A DNA stretch of 64,000 nucleotides from Bartonella queenslandensis (GTDB lineage: Bacteria > Pseudomonadota > Alphaproteobacteria > Rhizobiales > Rhizobiaceae), in assembly GCF_018155095.1 (NCBI RefSeq), contig NZ_NAAI01000008.1, positions 20,832 through 84,831 of the forward strand, given 5' to 3'. The notes beneath the pieces are model-generated. The model was not told the DNA's origin. It saw only the letters and a list, made by a program, of their open reading frames with translations, and searched no databases. This document shows positions 52,774-61,542 of the stretch, piece by piece; position 1 is the first letter of the stretch, and the number at the start of each line of letters is the position of its first letter. A program made the position numbers and the translations under genes.

Positions 52774-52792
52774 ATAGACAATTTTTGTCTAT
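52774..52792. promoter_or_regulatory. Perfect 19-bp inverted repeat, probable operator
   Basis: ATAGACAA (52774-52781), TTT, TTGTCTAT (52785-52792). It lies in the 129-bp region between the divergent H-NS-like gene and the first Trw-region gene, where a dimeric repressor could control both. The Trw regulators described in Bartonella (KorA/KorB) are candidates, but I cannot match the site to a known consensus. Confidence 0.65.
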
Positions 52793-52845
52793 TTATTATC
52801 AAAATTAAAATTACGATAAATATATCACTTTGACGGAGATGTGTT

Positions 52846-53460
52846 TTGTACTACAAAGAGCTGTTTATTTATGTCTCAGCTTCCACCGCTGTATCTTTTT
52901 TCAGTTCAGTCATTGGAACTGGAAAGTACAGCGCACAGATACCCCTACACCTCTCTGACTCTCATGAATCAGCAGTCAAAAGTAAATATAAATCACCATT
53001 CTATAAACTATGGCAATATGCAACAAAGAACAAGCCCTTCTCTTACAATGATGGTGTAGTTTATCATAAAGATAAGAGCTACCCTCAAGTACAACGAATT
53101 TTCATTTCGTGTAAACGTTCTTTAAAATTTTTTTTGCAACTAAAAAATTATATAAAACAAGCAAATTTAATAGCGTCCAAAAGGTCGTTATTCTTTAGAA
53201 GTTGTGTTTTTGTCCGTCATTCCGATAATGTTTGTTGGCATAATCTGCTCTATTTTATGCCACATATTGATCTTATTTCTTGGATATTCGTATATATTAG
53301 AAATCTTATCAGAAAAGAAAAAAGCAATAATTACAGGGAATACTTTAAGCTAAACAATCTTGTTCTGCAAATTTATAAAATCAAAAAACAGCGACAAAAA
53401 GCACCAAACAAAATTGGCGTTTATATCAATAAAAGTCTTCATAATAAGGTGTATTGCTGA
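52846..53460 (+). CDS. Unknown protein at the head of the Trw region
   Basis: A 204-residue, strongly basic frame starting at TTG with GGAG about eight bases upstream. I do not recognise it. It has many Lys, Tyr and Phe, no signal peptide, and one moderately hydrophobic stretch (LISWIFVYIRNLI, about 144-156). Its TGA stop overlaps the ATG of the TrwN-like gene (TGATG), which argues that it is translated. A competing frame, 52841-53059, uses a GTG in the same spot and cannot be excluded. It could be a decayed former gene, given its poor composition. Confidence 0.45.
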   Translation: MYYKELFIYVSASTAVSFFSSVIGTGKYSAQIPLHLSDSHESAVKSKYKSPFYKLWQYATKNKPFSYNDGVVYHKDKSYPQVQRIFISCKRSLKFFLQLKNYIKQANLIASKRSLFFRSCVFVRHSDNVCWHNLLYFMPHIDLISWIFVYIRNLIRKEKSNNYREYFKLNNLVLQIYKIKKQRQKAPNKIGVYINKSLHNKVYC

Positions 53461-54131
53461 TGATTTTTCCAGATTTCACAATGTTTGCTGCGGCATACAT
53501 ATCCAATACTCCCCATCAAGCGTTTTTAGCTCTCATCGAACAGAGAGCACAGGATAGTGTTTATATAACAAGCAATAATGATAAATTATTCCGTCAATTG
53601 TCTTCACTTAGAGAGGAAGTCGAAGAAACCGCAATAACTGAACAGTTTAAACAAAATAGACATAATTTTGACGTAATCTTTGAGCAGATTAATGTTGAAA
53701 ATATGAAATGGTTTTCTTTTTTTGGGGCATTTAACTTTTGTAGAAATCCTGCAGCTGTACAAAGTGCTTTGGCTTACTGTTATAAACAAAAAGTATCAAA
53801 TTGTATCTTTGAAAAAGCAACATTGCAGTCTGTGTTAAATTTTTACAACACACGAAACTTAAACAGTGGTGCTGATACTGATACACAGACAGTTACTTCA
53901 TATATCAGGGTAGAAGCTGTTGCACAAGGAGATAAGGGTTTGCAAGAGCCTGTAATGCTTAAAAAAGAAGAACTAGGACAGGCGCCTCAAATAGATTCTC
54001 TCCCTCTTTCTTCAGAGGAATTAGAAGATGCGTTTGTGCATAAAGAAAGTGTTGGTCGTGACGCTTTTGCCGCGGAAGATTCTTCTTCATCGACAAAGCG
54101 GTTAAGTGGTGACGAATATTTTCACGAATGA
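53460..54131 (+). CDS. trwN: Diverged VirB1/TrwN-like lytic transglycosylase
   Basis: A 223-residue protein from ATG 53460, with AAGGTG upstream. Residues about 8-120 follow the VirB1-type domain. AFLALIEQ would hold the catalytic Glu; NFDVIFEQINVENMKWF aligns with the family DVGLxQIN motif, and RNPAAVQSALAYCYKQ with the C.N...A...L..CY end. The residues after the putative Glu are unlike the usual ES.FNP.A, and G in the QIN motif is replaced, so activity is doubtful. The C-terminal 90 residues are acidic and disordered. Such enzymes open the cell wall for type IV secretion. Assignment relies on pattern and position. Confidence 0.6.
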   Translation: MIFPDFTMFAAAYISNTPHQAFLALIEQRAQDSVYITSNNDKLFRQLSSLREEVEETAITEQFKQNRHNFDVIFEQINVENMKWFSFFGAFNFCRNPAAVQSALAYCYKQKVSNCIFEKATLQSVLNFYNTRNLNSGADTDTQTVTSYIRVEAVAQGDKGLQEPVMLKKEELGQAPQIDSLPLSSEELEDAFVHKESVGRDAFAAEDSSSSTKRLSGDEYFHE

Positions 54132-54235
54132 AAACTAGAATTTTGATAGGATGGTATAATGAAAGCTAGATAAGAAAATGTTAAAGCTCTAATTAGTAAG
54201 ATTGGACAAAATTTCTTCTAATTGAGGGCAGAAAA

Positions 54236-54535
54236 ATGAAAATGATAGAACAAAACAGCGTTGATATAGCATTTAGTCAGAGAGCAGCACGTGAAATTAC
54301 AGTTGTGATGCGCTCAGAAAGGGAATGGTATTTTACGTTTGTTGCCGATGATCCAATCACCGGAAAACCGAATAAATATACATTACTTACACAAAGAGGA
54401 AAATTAAGAACTTGGGCTGATCCCAAATATCTCTTTAAGTTTCTTCATGAAAGAGGGGTTATTTGTGGGAGTTTTAATCTTAATCAGGATAAAGAACATG
54501 AAACAATTAAATATTCTTCACACAAAATCTCGTAA
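54236..54535 (+). CDS. Small unknown protein preceding trwL1
   Basis: The protein has 99 residues, with GAGGG upstream of ATG 54236. I do not recognise the family. It is soluble, and a beta-rich core (REWYFTFVADDPITGKPNKY, TLLTQRGKLRTWADP) is followed by a short helix (LFKFLHERGV). It overlaps the start of trwL1 by 38 bases, so the two are linked in translation. The 100 bases upstream hold two similar motifs (CTCTAATTAG and TTCTAATTGAG), possible binding sites for a regulator. A role as a small regulator is a guess. Confidence 0.65.
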   Translation: MKMIEQNSVDIAFSQRAAREITVVMRSEREWYFTFVADDPITGKPNKYTLLTQRGKLRTWADPKYLFKFLHERGVICGSFNLNQDKEHETIKYSSHKIS

Positions 54536-54815
54536 TAAAATTTCTGCATTTTCTACAGCTTTAGCTGTGTTTTTTATTAACAATCCTGTATTAGCTCAAG
54601 CAGCAGGTTTAGAACCTGCAAAAAATGCTTTAAATGCACTCCAAACCGACTTAAAAACGCTTATTCCTATCGCTGCTGCCGTTATACTTTTGTGTTTAGC
54701 AATTGGTTATGCAGGGCGCTACATCGGAAAAGATACGTTTATACGGTGGGCAATCGGTGTTGTCATCGCAGGTTCAGCTGCTGAATTTGCCAATTTATTG
54801 TTTAAACCTAATTGA
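54498..54815 (+). CDS. trwL: TrwL1, VirB2-like major pilin
   Basis: The protein has 105 residues from ATG 54498; the longer frame from 54447 lies in the previous gene. A signal peptide ends near VLAQA. The mature pilin has LKTLIPIAAAVILLCLAIGY, a short loop with GRYIGKDTF, and a second helix with AIGVVIAGSAAEF, as in VirB2/TrwL. From about residue 47 on it is nearly identical to TrwL2; the N-terminal parts differ. In Bartonella, TrwL variants are surface-exposed pilus parts. First of five copies in a row. Confidence 0.9.
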   Translation: MKQLNILHTKSRNKISAFSTALAVFFINNPVLAQAAGLEPAKNALNALQTDLKTLIPIAAAVILLCLAIGYAGRYIGKDTFIRWAIGVVIAGSAAEFANLLFKPN

Positions 54816-54951
54816 TAAATCTTTTGGAATATAAAAAGGGAGAGTCACGAAAGAAAAACTTAGATTTAAGTGTTTTTATTGTATTCAATAAAAAACATAT
54901 TGAAGAAAAGAGATTACTGATACCAACTATAATATGAATTGAGATAAAGAT

Positions 54952-55269
54952 ATGAAACAATCAAATATCATTCAGAGAATAATTCACAATAAAACGATTA
55001 AAAGTTCTACAGTTTCAGCTGTCTTTTTTATGGCCAATCCTATGTTGGCCCGAGCAGTAGTTTTAACTCCTGCAAATAATGCTTTAACTACACTCCAAAC
55101 CGACTTAAAAACGCTTATCCCTATCGCTGCTGCCGTTATACTTTTGTGTTTAGCAATTGGTTATGCAGGGCGCTACATCGGAAAAGATACGTTTGTACGG
55201 TGGGCAATTGGTGTTGTCATCGCAGGTTCAGCTGCTGAACTTGCCAATTTATTGTTTAAACCTAATTGA
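54952..55269 (+). CDS. trwL: TrwL2, VirB2-like major pilin
   Basis: The protein has 105 residues. The signal peptide ends near MLARA. The core from LQTDLKTL to LLFKPN differs from TrwL1 at two or so positions, and the DNA there is nearly identical (for example GCAGGGCGCTACATCGGAAA), while the first 40 codons differ strongly. The stop and the first 10 bases after it also match TrwL1. It looks like a recent duplicate or the result of gene conversion. Confidence 0.9.
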   Translation: MKQSNIIQRIIHNKTIKSSTVSAVFFMANPMLARAVVLTPANNALTTLQTDLKTLIPIAAAVILLCLAIGYAGRYIGKDTFVRWAIGVVIAGSAAELANLLFKPN

Positions 55270-55384
55270 TAAATCTTTTAAAATATGAAATATTTTTTGT
55301 AAAAAAACTTTGGATTTCAATGTTTTCGTTACACATCAATGAAATTATTTCTTATTTCGTAGAAAAAATATTTATGAGAAATAA

Positions 55385-55714
55385 ATGAAGCTAAATATGA
55401 GAAAATTAACTAGTTCCCAGAAAAATAATCATGAAATTATCACAATTTCTGCATCTTTAATTGTGTTTTTTATTAACAATCCTGCATATGCGAATGTAAA
55501 ATTAGGTCCTGCTGAAACAGCTCTAAAGGCTCTCCAAAAAGATCTTACTGATCACATTATTCCTGTTGCTGCTGCTGTTATACTTTTATGCTTAGCAATT
55601 GGTTACGCGGGACGCTACATCGGAAAAGATACATTTGTGCGGTGGGCAATCGGTGTTGTCATCGCAGGTTCATCAGTTCAACTTGCTAAACTGTTGTTTA
55701 CAGGTCAAGTGTAA
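55385..55714 (+). CDS. trwL: TrwL3, VirB2-like major pilin
   Basis: The protein has 109 residues. The start at 55385 has GAGAAA upstream; an ATG at 55397 is an alternative. The signal peptide ends near AYANV. The core is of a second type, LTDHIIPVAAA and SSVQLAKLLFTGQ, shared with TrwL4 but not with L1/L2, which have LKTLIPI and SAAE. Confidence 0.9.
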   Translation: MKLNMRKLTSSQKNNHEIITISASLIVFFINNPAYANVKLGPAETALKALQKDLTDHIIPVAAAVILLCLAIGYAGRYIGKDTFVRWAIGVVIAGSSVQLAKLLFTGQV

Positions 55715-55829
55715 ATCTGTATAATACATAATGTTTCTAATATGAGATTTTATGTTTGATAATTGTAAATATACAAGAGTCTCATAGGATTTATAAAGTA
55801 TTAATGATAACATTAATTAAGAGTAAAAT

Positions 55830-56141
55830 ATGAAAAAGTTAATTAGTTTCCAATTAAAAAATAACAATAGAATCACAGCAATTTCTTCGGCTATAAGTGT
55901 ATTTTTTATAGTACATCCTGCGTATGCAAAACTAAAAGCTGAAGAAGCTTTAAAAGCTCTGCAAACAGATCTTACTGATCACATTATTCCTGTTGCCGCT
56001 GCCGTTATACTTTTATGCTTAGCAATTGGTTACGCGGGACGCTACATTGGAAAAGATACATTTGTGCGGTGGGCAATCGGTGTTGTCATCGCAGGTTCAT
56101 CAGTTCAACTTGCTAAACTGTTGTTTACAGGTCAAGCGTAA
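55830..56141 (+). CDS. trwL: TrwL4, VirB2-like major pilin
   Basis: The protein has 103 residues. The signal peptide ends near AYAKL. The C-terminal part is nearly identical to TrwL3, including LTDHIIPVAAA and LAKLLFTGQ, and the DNA beyond the stop (AACCTGTATAACACATAATG) continues to match for about 25 bases. The mature N-terminus is shorter by several residues. Confidence 0.9.
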   Translation: MKKLISFQLKNNNRITAISSAISVFFIVHPAYAKLKAEEALKALQTDLTDHIIPVAAAVILLCLAIGYAGRYIGKDTFVRWAIGVVIAGSSVQLAKLLFTGQA

Positions 56142-56267
56142 ACCTGTATAACACATAATGTTTTAAATATTTGTTAATTATAAGCGTGTGCCAATAATAA
56201 TGACGCTCATACTGCAAAAAAAGGAATATTATTTGTAGCAAATTTAATTAAAAAGGGGATAAAAGAT

Positions 56268-56579
56268 ATGAAACGATTAAATACGGTTCAAGCAAAAATA
56301 TGCAACAAAATTAGTGTTATTTTTATCACTTCAATGATGTTCTTAATGACGCGATCTGCATATGCCCAAATGGAAACAAAGAGCTTTGATGTTTTTATAG
56401 GGATGCAATATGGATTAAGTGTAATTATTCCTGTTGTTGCTGCCATTATTCTTTTATTTCTTTTGCTTATTTATATATTTCGCATCATTGCAAGAGCTAC
56501 GTTTATGCGATGGGCATTCAGTGTCATTATTGCTGGTGCAGCCTTTTATATTAGTCACATATTATTTCATCTTCAGTGA
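56268..56579 (+). CDS. trwL: TrwL5, diverged VirB2-like pilin
   Basis: The protein has 103 residues and the same layout: signal peptide ending near AYAQM, helix YGLSVIIPVVAAIILLFLLL, loop with RIIARATFMRW, helix FSVIIAGAAFYI. The loop glycines (GYAGRYIGKD) are replaced by IYIFRIIARA. It is the oldest or fastest-changing copy and lies next to trwM, where the single ancestral pilin gene would be. It may be a minor or structural form. Confidence 0.82.
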   Translation: MKRLNTVQAKICNKISVIFITSMMFLMTRSAYAQMETKSFDVFIGMQYGLSVIIPVVAAIILLFLLLIYIFRIIARATFMRWAFSVIIAGAAFYISHILFHLQ

Positions 56580-56591
56580 TAAGAGCATCCC

Positions 56592-56900
56592 ATGAAATCA
56601 CAAGAAAAAAAAGAATTTCCTCTATTCAAAGGGGCAACACGTGTTCCAACGATTTGGGGTGTTCCCATGATGCCATTTATTGTTATGGTTATGGGCGTAG
56701 CTGTTATTGCTATGACAGTAAGTATCTTTTTGTGGGTTATAGCGCCGCCACTATGGTTCATTATGGTGCAAATTACTAAAAATGATGATAAGGCTTTTCG
56801 TATCTGGTGGTTATGGATCGATACTAAATTTCGCAATCGCAATAAAGGTTTTTGGGGCGCATCAAGTTATAGTCCCACTGATTATAGTAAAAGGAGATAA
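56592..56900 (+). CDS. trwM: TrwM, VirB3-like inner-membrane protein
   Basis: The protein has 102 residues. FPLFKGATRVPTIWGVPMMP, then two close hydrophobic segments (about 25-65) and FRIWWLWIDTKFRNRNKGFW are the TrwM/VirB3 pattern. It is a small membrane part of the secretion channel that works with VirB4. It starts 12 bases after trwL5 and ends 2 bases before trwK, in the standard order. Confidence 0.9.
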   Translation: MKSQEKKEFPLFKGATRVPTIWGVPMMPFIVMVMGVAVIAMTVSIFLWVIAPPLWFIMVQITKNDDKAFRIWWLWIDTKFRNRNKGFWGASSYSPTDYSKRR

Positions 56901-56902
56901 AC

Positions 56903-59374
56903 ATGAGCGCTGTTGAAAGCAGCAAACGTCTCGCATCAGAGACACCTGTAAACCTGTTCCTCCCTTATTCACATCATATTACAGATACGATTATCTCTAC
57001 TAAGAATGCGGAATATTTATCAATTTGGAAAATTGACGGGCGTTCGCATCAAAGCGCTTCGGAAGAAGATATTTTTCAATGGACAAAAGATCTTAACAAT
57101 ACTCTACGGGGGCTTGCATCAGCTAATTTGTCATTTTGGACACATATTGTGCGCCGCCGTGTTTATGAATATCCTGATTCAACATTTGATCAAATGTTTT
57201 GCTATCAGCTTGATGAAAAATATCGGCAGAGCTTTTCTGGTTATAATTTGATGGTCAATGATTTGTATTTGACTGTTGTTTTCCAACCGATAGCAGATAA
57301 AATTATGTCGTTCTTTTCTAAACATGAGCGCGAGACACTTGATCAAAAAAAGATGCGACAAGACTCATGTATCAAAGAACTCAATGACATAAATCGTACT
57401 TTAGGTCAATCCTTAAAACGTTATGGTGCAGAACTTCTTGGTGCTTATGAAAAAAATGGACATGTTTATTCTTCTGCACTTGAATTCCTTGGGATGCTTG
57501 TCAATGGTGAATATCGCCCTATGCCCATTTGCCATGACCGTTTTGCTGACTACATGTCTATTAATCGACCCTTTTTCTCAAAATGGGGTGCTCTTGGTGA
57601 ACTACGTACAACCAGTGGAATGCGTCGATTTGGAATGTTGGAGATTAAAGAATACGACGCAACAACCAAACCAGGACAATTGAATGTTTTGCTGGAAAGT
57701 GACTTTGAATTCATATTGACGCAGAGCTTTTCGGTTCTCTCTCGACATGCTGCTAAAGACTATTTGCAACGGCATCAGCGTAATCTTATTGATGCACGTG
57801 ATGTGGCAACAAGTCAAATTGCACAAATTGACGAAGCACTAAACCAGCTTGTCAGTGGGCATTTTGTCATGGGAGAACATCATTGTACATTGACTATATA
57901 TGGTGATACAATTCAACAAGTCCGTGATTGTATGGCTAAAGCAAGTGCAGCACTATTAGATGTTGCAGTATTACCGAAACCTGTAGATTTAGCGATAGAA
58001 GCTGGCTATTGGGCACAACTTCCTGGCAATTGGAAATGGAGGCCTCGTCCTGCCCCAATTACATCATTAAACTTTTTATCGTTCTCATCTTTTCATAATT
58101 TTATGTCAGGAAAACCCACTGGCAATCCATGGGGGCCAGCCGTCACAATTCTTAAAACAACCAGTAAAACACCACTTTATTTCAATTTTCATGCTTCCAA
58201 ACTTGAAGAGGATTCGACTGATAAACGGTTACTTGGTAATACTGCTCTTATCGGACAATCTGGATCTGGTAAAACTGTGCTGCTCAGTTTTTTGTTAGCA
58301 CAAGCGCAAAAATTTAAACCGACAACTGTTGTTTTTGATAAAGATCGTGGTATGGAAATTGCCATTCGAGCGATGGGTGGAAAATATCTAACATTCAAAC
58401 CAGGCAGATCAAGTGGTTTTAATCCATTTCAACTTCCTCCCACACAAGAGAATCTGATTTTTCTGAAACAATTTATTAAAAAATTGGCAGAAGCTGGTGG
58501 TGAAGTCACACATCACGACGAGGAAGAAATTAATAAAGCCGTTATGTCTGTTATGAGCAATAACATTGATCCTTCACTGCGTCGTTTGTCTTTTCTGGTG
58601 CAATTCTTACCAAATCCGCGTTCAAATGATTATAATGCCCACCCATCTGTTCACGCTCGTTTACTCAAATGGTGCGAAGGCAATGATTATGGATGGTTAT
58701 TTGATAATCCTCGTGATGCTCTTGATCTATCAACCCATCAAATTTATGGCTTTGATATCACAGAATTCTTAGATAATTTGGAAACGCGTACACCAGTGAT
58801 GATGTATCTGCTTTACCGTACAGAAGGTATGATTAGCGGACAGCGATTTATGTATATCTTTGATGAGTTTTGGAAACCATTGCAAGATCCGTACTTTGAA
58901 GATTTAGCGAAAAATAAGCAAAAGACTATCCGTAAACAAAATGGTATTTTTGTTTACGCAACACAAGAGCCTAGTGACGCTTTGGAGAGTAATATTGCCA
59001 AAACACTCATTCAACAATGTGCGACTTATATTTTTCTAGCCAATCCCAAAGCAAATTATGAAGATTATACAAAAGGCTTTAAACTAACAGATACTGAATT
59101 TGAACTCGTTAAAGGACTTGGTGAATTTAGTCGCCAATTCCTTATTAAGCAAGGTGATCAATCTGCGCTTGCAGAACTGAATCTCGGTAAGTTCCATGTA
59201 ACAAGCGATGGAAAAACTATCGAACACGACTTTAATGATGAACTCTTGGTGTTATCGGGTACACCTGACAACGCAGAATTAGCCGAAAGCATTATAGCGG
59301 AAGTTGGCGATGATCCAGCAATATGGTTACCAATTTTTTTAAAGCATGCAAAAAATGACAGGAGGGAAACATGA
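56903..59374 (+). CDS. trwK: TrwK, VirB4-family ATPase
   Basis: The protein has 823 residues. After the N-terminal CagE/TrbE/VirB part come Walker A GQSGSGKT (about 451-458), TVVFDKDRGMEIAIRAMGGK, Walker B with MYIFDEFWKPL (about 650) and KTIRKQNGIFVYATQEPSD (C-motif). It is the hexameric motor that drives pilus assembly and transport at the inner membrane. AAAGGAGA precedes the ATG. Its last 4 bases overlap trwJ1 (ATGA). Family length and all motifs are intact. Confidence 0.97.
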   Translation: MSAVESSKRLASETPVNLFLPYSHHITDTIISTKNAEYLSIWKIDGRSHQSASEEDIFQWTKDLNNTLRGLASANLSFWTHIVRRRVYEYPDSTFDQMFCYQLDEKYRQSFSGYNLMVNDLYLTVVFQPIADKIMSFFSKHERETLDQKKMRQDSCIKELNDINRTLGQSLKRYGAELLGAYEKNGHVYSSALEFLGMLVNGEYRPMPICHDRFADYMSINRPFFSKWGALGELRTTSGMRRFGMLEIKEYDATTKPGQLNVLLESDFEFILTQSFSVLSRHAAKDYLQRHQRNLIDARDVATSQIAQIDEALNQLVSGHFVMGEHHCTLTIYGDTIQQVRDCMAKASAALLDVAVLPKPVDLAIEAGYWAQLPGNWKWRPRPAPITSLNFLSFSSFHNFMSGKPTGNPWGPAVTILKTTSKTPLYFNFHASKLEEDSTDKRLLGNTALIGQSGSGKTVLLSFLLAQAQKFKPTTVVFDKDRGMEIAIRAMGGKYLTFKPGRSSGFNPFQLPPTQENLIFLKQFIKKLAEAGGEVTHHDEEEINKAVMSVMSNNIDPSLRRLSFLVQFLPNPRSNDYNAHPSVHARLLKWCEGNDYGWLFDNPRDALDLSTHQIYGFDITEFLDNLETRTPVMMYLLYRTEGMISGQRFMYIFDEFWKPLQDPYFEDLAKNKQKTIRKQNGIFVYATQEPSDALESNIAKTLIQQCATYIFLANPKANYEDYTKGFKLTDTEFELVKGLGEFSRQFLIKQGDQSALAELNLGKFHVTSDGKTIEHDFNDELLVLSGTPDNAELAESIIAEVGDDPAIWLPIFLKHAKNDRRET

Positions 59375-60120
59375 AGAAACAGGTCATTTCGATAGCAGTA
59401 GCGATAGCTTTAGGGATTTCAAATCCGGCGATGGCTCTTATAGTTGGAGGGATTCCAGATTCATCCTCACTATATAAAGCTTTTGGTTGGTCTCCCTCAG
59501 AGACACCAAAGCCTGAAGTGACTATACAAAAAAAGAAAGTAAACCCAGTTACCCCACTTCTTGATATACTCAGAAAACAACTTGAACAAACAAAAAAAAT
59601 CCACGATTCTATAACGGGAAGCCAAAAAATCGATACTGAAAAATTCAAAACGAATCAAAAAGATAACACCAGTTTTTTTCTCAAAAATCCAGAGACACTC
59701 TATAATAAAAATACTTATTCAACTCTATCTTCATCACTTGAAAGTGTTTTAAAAGAAGAGGAAATTCCTACCTCTATCCATGAATCTAACAGTTTTATCA
59801 ACAAGCGTATCCAATATGCAGCTATCACGGATAAAGCTGTGAGTTTAAATACTTTTCAAGATGCAAAAAATCGCTTTCAGCAAATTGAAGAATTATTGCA
59901 CGAAATCAAGAAAACAAAAGATCTAAAAAGTATTGCCGAGTTACAAGCGTATATAATTGGAATGCTCGCTATGTTACAAAATGAAACAGCAAAACTACAA
60001 ATGGTCACACATTTACGCAACGCTGAATATACACTGATCAAACAGCAGAAGGACAAGCATAACGTAAAAATTTTGAATAGTAAAAATACAAAAATGCCCA
60101 CCATAAAATTTATTCGATAA
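59371..60120 (+). CDS. trwJ: TrwJ1, VirB5-like minor pilin
   Basis: The protein has 249 residues. The signal peptide ends near AMALI. The mature protein is helical, with a coiled-coil TrwJ/VirB5 end (KSIAELQAYIIGMLAMLQNE, MVTHLRNAEYTLIKQQ). VirB5 proteins sit at the pilus tip and act in attachment. AGGAGGG precedes the ATG. It shares the domain plan of TrwJ2 and TrwJ3, but its sequence is clearly more distant. A variable Pro/Lys segment (about 38-60) follows the signal peptide. Confidence 0.9.
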   Translation: MKKQVISIAVAIALGISNPAMALIVGGIPDSSSLYKAFGWSPSETPKPEVTIQKKKVNPVTPLLDILRKQLEQTKKIHDSITGSQKIDTEKFKTNQKDNTSFFLKNPETLYNKNTYSTLSSSLESVLKEEEIPTSIHESNSFINKRIQYAAITDKAVSLNTFQDAKNRFQQIEELLHEIKKTKDLKSIAELQAYIIGMLAMLQNETAKLQMVTHLRNAEYTLIKQQKDKHNVKILNSKNTKMPTIKFIR

Positions 60121-60310
60121 AGCTTTTTATAATAATATTTTGTATAGTATTTTTTCTTGTCTGCTCGTAAAAGGCAAAGGTGAATGCATAATACTCAGTT
60201 CTCTCATAGACTGAAAAGGTCTATGAGATTTGATTTCATTCTAAAAAATTCAACGTAAAATGCTTAAAAAAATCATATAAAAAATTGAAGATTTGTTAAA
60301 GAGGAATGCC

Positions 60311-61156
60311 ATGAACTTCACTGTGTTCTCGCAACTTTTCACTAAAATTGATCAGATAACACAAACATACGTCACGGATATTGCCTCAAAAGCAATTATT
60401 ACAATTACACCTTTCGTTTCAATTGGAATCACCATCACTTTCATCATCTATGGATGGCTTATCATCCGGGGCGCTATCGATATGCCACTATCCGGATTCG
60501 TAAACCGTTTCCTGCGAATAAGTATTATTACTTCAATAGCTCTTACCGCAGGGCTTTATCAGAATGACATTGCGAATTTGATAACACAAATGCCCTATGA
60601 ATTATCAAAAGCGCTCACAACAGATCCACTCACTGATCAACAATTAATGACTTTACTTGACACAGTAGCAAACAACGGATTTCGATATGCAGGTCGTCTT
60701 TTCGAAGAAACCGCCTTCTTTGAGGCCAATGGATTGCTTTACAGCCTCTTAGGTATCCTCATCTTGCTGGCGACAAGTCTCGTTGTAGCAATCGGCGGTG
60801 GTCTCGTTCTACTGACAAAAATCGCTATCATACTTCTCGTAGGATTGGGCCCTATCTTCATCGTTGCCTTGCTCTGGCAACCAACCTATCGCTTCTTTGA
60901 GCAATGGATAATCCAAGTCGTGAATTGTATAATCCTCTTTTTACTCTTAGAAACTGTATTTAGTCTGATGATGAATATCTTTGCAAATTATTTGGGTGAT
61001 ATGAAGCTCGACTACAACCAAAATGTAGCAGCCATGTTTGGGGGAGCTCTCATCTTGTCCATTATATCCATCATGCTGTTACTCAAACTATCAGGCATGG
61101 CCAATTCTCTCGCAAAAGGCATGACATTTGGACATCTATGGAGGCATAGAAACTAG
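60311..61156 (+). CDS. trwI: TrwI1, VirB6-like membrane protein
   Basis: The protein has 281 residues from ATG 60311 with AGAGG upstream; the frame can start at 60293, but the family begins MNFTVFSQLF. Five to six membrane helices (about 27-55, 75-95, 145-165, 170-195, 210-235, 245-268) form the VirB6 channel part, with a central non-membrane loop (about 100-140). The end is MTFGHLWRHRN. It lies 190 bases after trwJ1. Confidence 0.92.
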   Translation: MNFTVFSQLFTKIDQITQTYVTDIASKAIITITPFVSIGITITFIIYGWLIIRGAIDMPLSGFVNRFLRISIITSIALTAGLYQNDIANLITQMPYELSKALTTDPLTDQQLMTLLDTVANNGFRYAGRLFEETAFFEANGLLYSLLGILILLATSLVVAIGGGLVLLTKIAIILLVGLGPIFIVALLWQPTYRFFEQWIIQVVNCIILFLLLETVFSLMMNIFANYLGDMKLDYNQNVAAMFGGALILSIISIMLLLKLSGMANSLAKGMTFGHLWRHRN

Positions 61157-61398
61157 AGAATATAAAAAGAAATGATTCTCATAATAGACGCCTTTAATCC
61201 ATAGGACAAAATAACTACGATATCTCATCCTACAGTGGAAAATATTTGCACTGAAATTGAATTATTTTCATCAATGAGAACATGAAATTAAGAAAAGATA
61301 AATTATCGCAAACTATACGCTTTACTTTATTATTAAAATTATAATAATGACAAAAAATGTTAGGATAAATCTAACAATAAATAAAGAGTAATATTAAT

Positions 61399-61542
61399 AT
61401 GAAAAATGTCATTCTTATAATTTTGATTGCAAACATTTTATCGGCTTGTGCGTTAGCACCAAAGCTAAAACAACCCAATGATAGGAACCGTGTGCCTATT
61501 AATAAAACAATCCCTGCCGAAATTAAGCGAGGAGACAGATGA
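61399..61542 (+). CDS. trwH: TrwH1, VirB7-like lipoprotein
   Basis: The protein has 47 residues. A lipoprotein signal [17 protein letters not shown] has its Cys at 17, and a short hydrophilic tail follows. It matches VirB7/TrwH in size and place: VirB7 anchors the core complex to the outer membrane. It overlaps trwJ2 by 4 bases (ATGA at 61539-61542). The 242 bases before it carry A/T-rich sequence and no other gene. Confidence 0.88.
   Translation: MKNVILIILIANILSACALAPKLKQPNDRNRVPINKTIPAEIKRGDR

Noticed and set aside
54447..54497. Longer N-terminus for TrwL1
   Set aside because: It would place 17 extra residues before the signal peptide, inside the preceding gene. ATG 54498 fits the other pilins.
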